A stretch of 64,000 bases of DNA from Stenocarpella maydis (lineage: Eukaryota > Ascomycota > Sordariomycetes > Diaporthales > Diaporthaceae), in assembly GCA_002270565.1 (NCBI GenBank), contig NQMI01000018.1:310001-374000 (forward strand). Reading direction: 5' to 3'. The notes beneath the pieces are model-generated. The model searched no databases. It saw nothing but the letters and a program-made list of their open reading frames with translations, and was not told where the DNA came from. This document shows positions 1 to 9,689 of this stretch, piece after piece. Made by a program: the position numbers and the translations under genes. Position 1 is the stretch's first letter. Each line of letters starts with the position of its first letter.

Positions 1-1000
1 AAGAAGCTATAGGTAATAGGGGAAGAGGAGGATGAATTAGAGGATGAAGCTAGGGAGGTGGAAGATAAGGAATTGCTTAATGGTCCCGGGAGAAATAAGG
101 CTATAATACCTGTAAGGGTCCCTAATCTAGAGGATATCCCCTATACTCGCTAGGCTCTATTCAACCTGCTAAAGATTATAGAGTTCTCAACTAATTATCA
201 GACCTATGATATAGCTTAGTAGTGCTTTTAAGAGAAGTTTGTAGATTAGGCGGCGATTATTAACTATCTCCAGACCTAGTACATTGATAAGGAAGAGAAG
301 ATTGTTATTAAATGGGCTGCGCATAAGACCTGCAAGATCCTTAACTTCGGCTTACATGTAACCTCCTTTATGGAAGCTATATACTGGAAGCTGAAGGTCT
401 ATCTTAGCTATGGGATGGGTAACGTTTTATACCTGATTGAGGCTGCTGATGAGATAATTCTTAATAGTTCTCATGCCTTATGCCTTAAGGAAGCCCGTTA
501 GAAGATGTACTCGCTAGAGAAGTTTAATGGGTAGAAGTAGTTGGGCAAGCTTCCGCTTTAAGTTATGTGGGCTGCCCTTGACCTGCTTGTAATGGAGAGA
601 ATTTCCGCTAAGTATATACATTAGGGGAAGATCCTATGGGGCAACTGCTTGCTAGTTATATGTAATTGCCCCATCTATACCCAATTTGGCTTGCCTTATA
701 TAAGCCGAATTGCAGAGAGATTAAAGGCTAAGTTGCCCCTGATAAAGGAGGATATCTATAAGTCTTATTGGCTAGATTGTGACCTCTTGCTTGGAAACCC
801 TCTCCTTTTAGTCCTCTTGCTTAAGAAGGTTACTGCTATAAAGGGAAGACCTTATAATGAGAATATGTTTGGTAAAGATAAAGAAGGGATCCTTGTTAAG
901 TGTGGAAATGCTATAATGGGTAAGAAGATAACCTTAATAACTACCAGTCTGGGTAGTAGGGCAGGCGATAAGATGAGGGTGATTATGGCTTTTGTGTAAT
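1..1000 (+). pseudogene. RIP-degraded MULE-type transposase relic
   Basis: AT-rich stretch with no usable full-length frame. Reading through stops on the + strand, positions about 270-480 give YLQT-stop-YIDKEEK, WAAHK and then NFGLHVTSFMEA followed by WKLKVYL. This follows the pattern of fungal MULE/FAR1-related transposases (YLQ..W...E, then FG..VTSR.EG.H..LK..L). The longest open part (649-996) continues with a region ending in DIYKSYWLD. The interrupting stops are TAG or TAA where Gln or Trp would be expected, which is what C-to-T changes at CpA produce. Family assignment rests on pattern recognition only; the terminal inverted repeats were not found and the left end runs off the window. 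Confidence 0.5.
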
Positions 1001-1659
1001 GAGTTAACTTAGCATTTGAGTGGAATGATGAGACCCTCTAGTCTCTTAACTAAGAGGACTCCTGTAGCAGGAAGAACTAGTGAGAAGCAGTCTGATGGGA
1101 TAAGTAATTGGAGGCAGGGCTTATGAAGCTAGCCACTTGTTAGCTTCTGAAGTGATGATTTGCAGCCTTATTAGCCTTGCTAGCAGTAATGACTGTAATA
1201 CCCGAGCTAGCAGCTAAGAAGCGCTATACGAGCGCTCGTGAGATAGTTAACTAGCTGCTACGGGTAGATATGACTATAGAGGACCTCGTTAGCGATGAGA
1301 AGGAGACCCAGAAGGAAATTCAGGTGCTCGGATTGATTAAGGAACGCCCTATTAAATGAGGAAAGAAGTAGCAAAACACTAGGGAAGAAGAAATGATGGG
1401 GGCAAGCAGAAGCGATAATAGTAGCATTTAGATATAGCGATAGATGTGTAGTTAATGACTGTATATTATTGATTTGTATAGCGAATGGGTGGTGTAATTT
1501 AACGTTGGCGCACAGGGGGTGCACTCGTACCTGTGTACCTTCCGTTTTTTGCTGTGCGAATTTCCGATCTCAAAAATTATACCATTCTGTTCGTCTTTTC
1601 TTTCTCTATCGCTCAATATATCTTTCGCGTCTACAAATCGAATTCTTGCTGCCATAAAC

Positions 1660-3281
1660 AGTCAATTAGATAGCATCCCTTAACGGCAAGCAGCCAGAGA
1701 CCACCATATTTCTTGATATGCCCTACACCGCCGCCTTCTGGGTGTAAAATCCCGAGAGGAATTCAATTACTCTCTTCAGAAGCTAAGCAATATTCAGGAG
1801 TCTTTTTTAGCTAAATAATCCCTTACACAGGGCCATCTGCACCACCCCCCATTACACATTGCTCTCCAGCGCCTTACTGCAAGAATTATTAATAATAGGC
1901 TCCCTAACACCACTCTACACCAACCCATGGGCATTAATTAAGTACGGAAGTTTCTAAAAAGGAATCCATCTATAAAAACCCTTAAAGCTATACATATTAA
2001 ATATAAGCATATAAATAGTGCCAGCTATAAGAATATTAATATTTTCTTTAACCGCCTGGACCTCCTAAAGCTTTAAGATATTCCCCTTAAATTCTAGCAT
2101 AACGCCAATAAGGTAGGCTTTCAGGAAGGCAATGGGGATAATTAATTAGTTATTAGGTCTTTAGCAGTCAACTCAATTGTTAAGAAAACAGCCATCTCTT
2201 GCATATGGTGCATAGGAATTGAGTATATTAATGGGGCGGGCTAGGCAATTCCTCCACTCATTATCTTCTGTGGCAAATCCGTGTAATAATAATGGTTCCC
2301 CACAGATAATTTAGACCTTTAGTTATTTAAAGGCTAGTAATTTAATATATTAAAGAACGGCTAGACTAATAATTCTATTGGATTATAATGGCTAAAGGAG
2401 CTATTCAAGCCAAATACCCGACCCATGGATCCTGAATAATGGAGGGTTCTGCTTCTTAATAGCTACAGCTCGCACACTACTAAAGATTTTATATAGCATT
2501 ACTATAAATCGAAGATTTGGCTTAATTTCTTCCCCCCCATATATCCCACATCCTTCAGCCTCTCAACATTCGTATATTCTCCTCTTTAAAGCGGAGATAT
2601 CATTAGCAATTAGCCCTCTTGGCTATAACCTATAGCATAGAGGAATCCAGTAAGGAATTCTTTCTTCATGCCTATCAAAAAGCATGCGAAATGGCCCTTA
2701 AGAAGACCACTATTAGAAACACTTGGTCTACAACAGGAATTTGGCCTAGAGACCAAATAAAGGTTAAGAGATTACAACTGGTAGCTGAAAATAATAATAA
2801 TATAATTACTAGAGCCCCTACACCCCTAGCAGTTATCCCAATTAACTCAGAACTAGCTGCAATCAATTTAAAAACACCACATTCCTCTAGACACATTCGG
2901 GCAATTCAATTGGAATTACATAGCGTTAGTAACACATATAAGTCCCCCACCATACATCTCTTATTTAAGAAGCTCGGCAAGAGGCTGGATGAGTTAGCAG
3001 TACATATAGCCACAGCTAAAGCTAAAAAGGAGGTCCTTATAGCTTCTTTGGAGCATCAGAAGCTTAGGAAGAAGAGGAGGGTTGTACCAAACCTAAATCA
3101 AGCGTTTATGGACATTATAGCGATTGCAAGGGAGAGGGCGGCGATGGGACTTATAAAAGAAGAGCTGGCGGCAATACTTGAAGGCGATAAGTTAGGGGAT
3201 GATAATGAGGTTAAGGAAATGGAATGTATTATAGTGCACGCTTCAGATAGCAAGGGGTTATTATTTAATTGTGAATAGCTA
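1660..3281 (+). pseudogene. Degraded pogo/Tc1-mariner-type transposase
   Basis: Relic of a pogo-family DDE transposase. Around 2440-2590 a broken frame reads WRVLLLNSYSSHTTKDFI-stop and then FFPPIYPTSFSLSTFVYSPL. This is a mutated form of the family signature WRLL.DGHGSH..F...C......LPPHSSH.LQPLD...F.PLK. An open 219-codon stretch (2619-3278) carries the C-terminal part, with FFLHAYQKACEMAL, TIRNTWSTTGIWP and a basic KLRKKRR patch, matching the fungal pogo tail (AF..A...A+.T.R.I.SGFRATGIWP). Stops again sit at Gln/Trp positions, consistent with RIP. The catalytic Asp of the DG.GSH motif is replaced (NSYSSH), so the protein is dead as read. It lies directly upstream of a 5'-truncated membrane-protein gene. 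Confidence 0.75.
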
Positions 3282-3380
3282 TAATGGTTGTTAAGAAATT
3301 AATTGTTGAAGTTGAGGGTGGTTCCAGAGGAGGTCAGAATTAGGGCCGGTGCGCGAGGGGGTTGGTGCGTGAGTGGGTAA

Positions 3381-4686
3381 GGGGACTTACCATGGGGCTG
3401 GGACGACACGACGATTGTCATTGCTTGGGTATGTCATTTTGAAGCTTATGGTGGGGCGAAGCCCATCCTTAGCTGGAACATTCCACACGTCGAAAACGCA
3501 CCCCGAAATGCTCTTCGCTGTCTGGTTTCGCGCAAGGCTATGTGCTGAATTGAATTTTGACAGGTACTCGCGACCCTCCTCTTTTCCTCTGGTATCCTCG
3601 AAGCTGAACTGGGAGTTGGCAAGCCGTATTGGGCGCTCGAGTTGTCCAAAATAGATGCAAGCTTCATTGTTTTCTTCGCCTTTGAGGCGGTTTACAACCT
3701 GGCCCTCGGGATGATCAAGATTTCAATATGCTTTTTCTATATGCGTATATTTCAAAGCCAGGGATTTCAGCGGGTGATGTGGGGTACGCAGGTATTCAAC
3801 GCGGTTACTATATTGGTGTTCTGTTTAGTAGGCTGGTTCCAATGTCGCCCTCTGGCTTATTTTTGGCAAGGTTGGGTAAGTACAACTCTCCTCCTGTTAC
3901 ACCTGGGCAGTGCCCGGTTGTCTGGTGCAGTTAGCTAACGTGTGGTAGGATGGAGAGCATGAAGGTACCTGTTTTGATATCAATGCTTTTGCTTGTGCAC
4001 ACGCAGCAGTCAACATAGCGATCGATGTTTGGATGCTCATCCTGCCGGGGACACAAGTTTGGAGGCTGAATATGAGCTTCAAGAGGAAAGTTGCAGTGAC
4101 TTCGATGTTTGCCTGTGGTGTCCTGTAAGTCAAGCCCTTAAGTCTTGATCAAAACACCCTACTAATACATGTTTCAGCTTGACAGTAATCAGTATCGTAC
4201 GACTGACATACCTGATTGATTTCTTCGGGAATTGGGCGCGTTCGACCAACACGAGAGGATTATACAACGCTGCTGTGTGGACAACAGTCGAGCTGGCTAC
4301 TGGGATGATAGTCGCCTGTCTGCCGGCCGCGCGAATAATCGTCGTCAGATATGCCATGAAGGTTTGGGACTCAACAGGCTTGTCAAAGTCCTCCAGGCAG
4401 AGTATGTTTCAATCGTCCCCGGGGAATAGCAATCGGCCCAGCAAGAGAGGCTCAGGAAAAGCAAGCGAAATTCTGGCTACCGGTCACTTCGATCGTTCGG
4501 AGCACTGCCACCACGAACGACACTGGCTTGGAAACTTCGAGGCGCGCTCCTGATCCTGCCGGTGAATCCGACATGGAGTTGGTTAGCATTAGGTCGCATA
4601 CGGCCAATGACCCGGAGGCGATTATAGACTTGTCAAGGCTACCAAGTCAGCTAGGCGAGAAGCGACAAACGAGTGAACATGTTTAG
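3381..4686 (+). pseudogene. Pth11-like rhodopsin-fold membrane protein, 5' end missing
   Basis: Reconstructed exons: ..3428, 3564-3875, 3949-4124, 4178-4401 and 4442-4686, with mutually consistent phases. The first piece ends in WDDTTIVIAW, the DD.-I-..A. start of helix 2 in the fungal rhodopsin-fold family (Pth11-like/SAT4). Exon 2 gives GKPYWALELSK and an IKISICFFYMRIF helix. Exon 3 gives DGEHEGTCFDINAF and WMLILPGTQVW. Exon 4 gives VISIVRLTYLIDF and VACLPAARIIVV. Exon 5 is a soluble tail ending in SDMELVSIRS and a stop at 4684-4686. Upstream of 3428 the frame meets TAA at 3378-3380, with neither an ATG nor an AG acceptor in between, so helix 1 and the start codon are absent. The break lies near the end of the pogo relic, suggesting truncation by insertion or deletion. 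The last intron would be only 40 nt. Confidence 0.7.
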
Positions 4687-6394
4687 AACACTTCAATGAT
4701 GACACACATGAATATATAAACACATAGACAAATGAACACCCTCACCGGCGCTTACTTGATGTCTAATTCAGTACTAGCATTGCCCTTCCATTAGTGACTG
4801 TATTTTGTATAAGTCTTGTTTCAACATAGGGAGCGAAATGTTTTTGCGCGGTCCTTGTAGGTGTGTTAAGTGCAGATGCATCGCTGCCGATATTGCGAAC
4901 CATAAATCGCCACACCAGCCAAATCGGAGACACGACCACCAGCCTCCTAGTTCTTGTTGATATAATTCACAGAGTCGACCTTCCTCAACATTCGTGGTGC
5001 AGAAGGAGCGAGAAGACGCAGACCACTGAGCCAAAAGGCCAACTACGAAGGCTTATGCTTACATATGTAGTTAAATGGACTTTCACTTTAGGCGCTGTTT
5101 TAAATATTTACAAGCATACAGTCCGTAGATCCCAGGGCTGATTCCATATGCAAAGTCCTCAGCGAGGTTCTGTTTGATATCTCAAAGCCCGGCGACAGTC
5201 GCCAGCAGTGGTGAAATCTATAAAAAGGACAGGGGAACTGTGACCTGAATACTGGCAACTAGATATAAGAGTTAATTATTGAGCACTAGTACCACGCAGT
5301 AACATTTTCGGCAAGTCTTCAACTCGGAGACTCATATCCAAAGCACAAGCTCATCATCCAGGCGGGGAAGAACCGTCCACGGCGTGGTCTTTGGAAATAA
5401 ATGGGAAGATTCTTGCAACGACACTGGCAGCATATCCATGGAATAATAGTTTCCAAAGTAAAAAGCCATGTGAATCATTAATTGGATACAGTCAGCTATG
5501 TACTTGCTTCCACTTGTTGTGATGATGGGCGTTATGTTTCAAGGACAGTCTTCAAGAACTCAGGTTCCTCACGAAACAAGGCCAGCAATAATTTCCCCAT
5601 GAGGCAAATATATTAAGCATAAAATTAATCATGAGGATTCAAAATGCTAATGCATACAAGCCACGGGTGGGCCTTGTTCCGCGACCAATGTTTTGATGCT
5701 TTGGAGGTTACTCCAGTCCATGGGGTTGGTCACGATTTGCCACTTTGAGCAACGAATGACGGATTACATTGATGCTTTTTGTATGCCAAATTTTCATCGC
5801 TATCCCATCAGAATGATAAGCTAGTGTGTTAACAACAGCGCTGGGGCGTCTCGAAAACAAGAATGAGACTTGCGATTCATGTTTTCGTGTTGGCCAAAAC
5901 GCAGCCCGGAGTAGTCTCATTAGGAGTCAGCGTCATGAGAAAAATCTTGTGCATCAATTTGGTAGTTATGTCCTCTTCAACAACCGGCGGCGGTGAGGAT
6001 CCCCACGCATAATTAGCTGGATGAATAGCAGGACGAGAGTTCACATGTGTAAAAATGCGTTCACGAATGAAACCTTGAATTTATTCTGTGCTTGTAGTAC
6101 TATGACTGCTTTTCTAAATCATATCCACCGCTCCCAATTACAAATACTTATCCAATACTTTAATTTTGCGAAGTACCGGACATGGACACGCACCAGAGGC
6201 GACGTCTTTCTGCCTTGAACTGCCACGTACACCTGTTTTTCTTTTGTGGGGCATCAAATCGGTGAACCGACGGGATTTCCACACGTGTCTTGCAACCCAG
6301 ACGAGATGTCCGAGACTTTGGCCCTCTGGTAAGTCTCGAGGCTCGCCCCCTGGGAATTTTTTGTGGTTTCCCTTTGTAAAAAGCTCGCTGCCTC
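4687..6394. other. Intergenic, no gene seen
   Basis: About 1.7 kb between the broken Pth11-like gene and the 3' end of the MFS transporter. Short open stretches on both strands carry no recognisable domain, and no spliced model with family similarity could be built. No tRNA or repeat was recognised. Confidence 0.6.
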
Positions 6395-8392
6395 TTACAT
6401 GCCTCGTCGGTAAGCCTTCATGAACTTGGAGTACCACTTGCCCGAGTCCTGCGGCGCAGTGACCGCCGATTGGGCGCCACCCTCGCGCGTGGGAACATGG
6501 ACCCTCTCGCCATCGAGACCCGTGTTGGTGACGGCGTTCTGCTGCTTGCCGAGGTAGAAGTCGGGCATGAACAGCGAGGCGATGGTAGGGACGGCGGCCA
6601 GGACGAGGGCGGCCACGGCAATGTGGCCGTTGATGGCGGCGTAGGCGCGGATGGCGGCCTGGCGGATGGGATCGTCGAAGGCATACCCGGTGCGCAGCTT
6701 CTTGATTGACCCGTACAGCTTGTCGATGGTCTTGGGGTCGGCGCCCGCCGGGATCATCTCCTCGTACATGCGCGACCGCATCTCGCTGGTCCAGATGGCG
6801 GACGAGATGGCGCTGCCGACCGAGGAGCCCAGGGTCGACCACAGCGCCAGCAGGGCAATGACTGTCGCCATGTCCTCGTGCGGCACTGCTGCCTGGGTAC
6901 CGACACGCGCGCCGACGACATTGAAGGAGCCCAGGCAGAAGACGAGCTGCGCGGCGACCAGGCGGCCGGTGTCCTGGGTCATGTTGCCGCTGCCGCCGTT
7001 CACCAGGATGCCGTAGGCGATCATCCTTGCCCCGGCGCCGAAAACCATCAAGGACTTGTAGCGGTGAGTGTGGCGCTGGATGAGACCGACAAAGGGGCCC
7101 AGGAGACTGAGGCCCATGGTTGTGATGCCCAGGAAGATGGTCCACTGGTAGGTGGTCCACTCCTTGATGACATAGATGTAAGACGAGAAATAGGTGTTGC
7201 GGACAGCCGAGGCAGTCTGATTGAAGGTGAAGACGATGACACCAGCGATGAAGGCACGGTTCTTGAGCACGCGCTGGGTCATGAGCGGCACGGGTGCGAG
7301 GTAGACCTCGAAGAGGACAAAGGCGATCAGCAGCACGAAGCCCACGACGAGCATGGCGATGATACTCGCGTTCTTCCACCCGCCCTCGGCGTCCTCGGCC
7401 AACGTCAGCGGAAGCAGCAGCAGGGCGAAGGAAACCCCGAGGATGATGAGCCCCAGGATGTCGATGTCGATCAGGCCCTGGTACAAGAGCCTGGCCCAGT
7501 GGGCAGCGCCCTTGCTGGAGATGCCGTCCGCACCGGCGCCGATCCTCTCCCGCTTCGAGCCGGCCATGGTGACCATGCCCATCTTCTCTCCGCGGCGCTG
7601 CATGGCATACAGCGTGAAGATGGCCGGGGTCAGCAGCACGGGAACCATGATGGCGAACATGCCCAGGCCCCAGCGCCAGTTGTCAACGAAGGCCTGGGCA
7701 ATGAAGCCGTTGATAGGCACAGTGATGACGAATGGGACGGCCAGGAGTGCACCGAAGAAGCCTCGCCACTCGAGCGGGGTCAGATCGCCCACGATGATGT
7801 CGCTCAGCAGGTCGAGGCCGGACTTGCCGACCGAGGTGAAGCAGATGCCCACCGTGTATGCGGCAAAGGTGCTGGAGCTGGCGGCGACCACGAAGCCGAC
7901 GACGTAGAAGACGAGGATGACGACGTAGGTGGTAGGCCGCGAGGTGATATCGGCCAGCTTTCCGATAAACGGCTTGGCAATGGCACGCACGATCTGGCTG
8001 GCGGTACTGACGGCAGCGAGCGAGCTGTGCTGTCCAAAAGTGGAGCTGGCCATGGTGGTGAAGATGGTGGACGTGATGCCCTGGTCGAGGGCATATGCAA
8101 ACATGGTCAGTCCGATGGACACGCCCAGCAGCCAGAGCAGGATCTTGCCCGTCGGGCCAGACTGGTAGAGCACCTTGTTGAAGGCCTCAACCTTGGTAAC
8201 ACCCTGCTGGGCACTGGTCGCAACCCTCCCAACGGGCTCGCCCAGGTGTGAGGTGACAGCATGGCGGTCGTTTGTCTTCAGCGGGGAAAGATCGTTGTCA
8301 TCGGGGGCACCATGAACGTTACTACTCGGCTCGCCGGTCGACCGAGAACTTGGCCTGTCACCAGCTGGGTCATTACCAGGCCTGGTCGACAT
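6395..8392 (-). CDS. MFS siderophore-iron transporter (MirB/Sit1 family)
   Basis: Single-exon protein of 665 residues. It has a hydrophilic N-terminus of about 95 residues and then about 14 hydrophobic helices. Family marks are the first helix region LLWLLGVSIGLTMFAYALDQGIT, the QIVRAIAKPFIGKLADITSR loop (MFS signature between helices 2 and 3), LLSDIIVGDLTPLEWRG, the central NASIIAMLVV helices, and TYFSSYIYVIKEW in the second half. These and the length match fungal siderophore-iron transporters (SIT family, DHA/14-TM), which import ferric siderophores through the plasma membrane by proton symport. Neighbours are an ABC transporter (same strand), a hydroxyornithine acyltransferase and a ferrichrome-type NRPS, so uptake of the locus product is the likely job. 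A perfect ATCTGATAA site sits about 640 bp upstream (9027-9035, minus strand), consistent with iron repression by a SreA-type GATA factor. The substrate is inferred. Confidence 0.92.
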   Translation of the reverse strand: MSTRPGNDPAGDRPSSRSTGEPSSNVHGAPDDNDLSPLKTNDRHAVTSHLGEPVGRVATSAQQGVTKVEAFNKVLYQSGPTGKILLWLLGVSIGLTMFAYALDQGITSTIFTTMASSTFGQHSSLAAVSTASQIVRAIAKPFIGKLADITSRPTTYVVILVFYVVGFVVAASSSTFAAYTVGICFTSVGKSGLDLLSDIIVGDLTPLEWRGFFGALLAVPFVITVPINGFIAQAFVDNWRWGLGMFAIMVPVLLTPAIFTLYAMQRRGEKMGMVTMAGSKRERIGAGADGISSKGAAHWARLLYQGLIDIDILGLIILGVSFALLLLPLTLAEDAEGGWKNASIIAMLVVGFVLLIAFVLFEVYLAPVPLMTQRVLKNRAFIAGVIVFTFNQTASAVRNTYFSSYIYVIKEWTTYQWTIFLGITTMGLSLLGPFVGLIQRHTHRYKSLMVFGAGARMIAYGILVNGGSGNMTQDTGRLVAAQLVFCLGSFNVVGARVGTQAAVPHEDMATVIALLALWSTLGSSVGSAISSAIWTSEMRSRMYEEMIPAGADPKTIDKLYGSIKKLRTGYAFDDPIRQAAIRAYAAINGHIAVAALVLAAVPTIASLFMPDFYLGKQQNAVTNTGLDGERVHVPTREGGAQSAVTAPQDSGKWYSKFMKAYRRGM

Positions 8393-9026
8393 TGTCAGAG
8401 TTGCAGCTGTTCAATGTTGTTGTTATTTCGAAAAAGCTTCAGAGTTGCAATACTCCGAAGACAAAGCCAAAAAAGAACCCCCCCCTCCCAAAAAAAAAAA
8501 AAAAAGACCCGAGATCAATGAGGAGTCAGGTGGGAATCAGCCAAGCCTAAGCTAAAGGCTCTTGCAGCGAGGCGAAGGGGACCCAAGACCCAGACGGACC
8601 GAGTGGTTCGATGTGTGCAGCTCGGGAGAGATTGACAGGTCAAAGGTACACGTGAAGGCCCGGACGGTGTTCAGGGCGCGCATGCTGGTAAAGGCGCGTG
8701 GAGCAAGGCCAAGAGCAGAGATGGAAACGGAGAGCTGTATAGGGACATAGGGTGCCGATCGTCCTGGGTGCTATATAGACCCGAGTTCCGGGAGGCTTAC
8801 TAGTTTGTGAGGAGGTGAACCGGGCAGCATGTCCAGTGTCTTGGCGCGGTGGAGTGTGGAAATAGACCGACCCAGAGAGGAGGGCAGGCAGATGCACCCG
8901 CATGTGCGTAGGAACCTTGAGTGAAGGGGGCAACGGCTGGTGTGCGGTGTTGCAATAGGATACGCAGACACCCCACGCCCAGCAGCGAGGAAGAAGAACC
9001 TACTCCCAGGGGGTCCCGTCGTAATC

Positions 9027-9035
9027 TTATCAGAT
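9027..9035 (-). promoter_or_regulatory. SreA-type GATA site (ATCTGATAA)
   Basis: Exact match on the minus strand to ATCWGATAA, the extended GATA motif bound by fungal iron repressors (SreA/Sre/Urbs1). It lies about 640 bp upstream of the MFS siderophore transporter start, in that gene's orientation. Chance occurrence of a 9-mer with one two-fold position is low but not negligible in 1.3 kb. Confidence 0.55.
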
Positions 9036-9536
9036 CAAATCAGCGCGGGGCCGATATAGGAGTTACATCGTGTAGATCAGTGACTAACAAGGATTGGGGG
9101 CTCTTCGGGGGTCTTGGAGGGATATTGGACAAGGCTATTATGAAATCCTGACACTGGCTGCTTGGCATCCATGGTACATGTCAAGGTTTTTGCCTCCCCG
9201 TGGTCTCCAGAACACCATGATCGAGCCGAGGGCCAAGGGAATAACCGGAGCGACTGGAACGGCATAAAGTTCAAAAGCGGAGGAAAATGGGCCTGTCACA
9301 CAAACTGCTCGTGAAGAGGATCCCGCAGCCCCAGTTGTCGTCTCGTGCAATGCACATGTGTCTACAGCCGAGCGTGAAAGAATAGTCTTGTTCCCAAAAT
9401 GGACTCCTGTGTGGTTCTGTTTATTGTTCTTGTCAATTCCTCGGTCCTGCTTGAATATTGCGGCAAAGTTCTGGCCTCTTTTCTCCAAGTTTTATATAAA
9501 ATTAGTAAATGTTGTAGTCTATCCAAGACTATCTGG

Positions 9537-9638
9537 TATTGATGTCAAAAGTGTATTGATGTCAAAAGTGTATTGATGTCAAAAGTGTATTGATGTCAAA
9601 AGTGTATTGATGTCAAAAGTGTATTGATGTCAAAAGTT
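9537..9638. repeat. 17-bp minisatellite, six tandem copies
   Basis: Unit TATTGATGTCAAAAGTG repeated head to tail six times, starting at 9537, 9554, 9571, 9588, 9605 and 9622. The first five copies look identical; the sixth ends in T instead of G. It lies about 50 bp beyond the stop codon of the ABC transporter, so it would fall in or near that gene's 3' UTR. It contains no open reading frame of interest. Confidence 0.95.
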
Positions 9639-9689
9639 ATGTATGATTGTGTCCATTTCTGAACACCACCACATCAGTCGTTAATATCC

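Noticed and set aside
6138..7379. 413-codon open frame on the minus strand
   Set aside because: Overlaps the MFS transporter in another frame on the same strand; Arg/His/Pro-rich shadow.
6878..8251. 457-codon open frame on the + strand
   Set aside because: Antisense to the MFS transporter; acidic/His-rich product typical of the reverse frame of GC-rich coding DNA, no domain.
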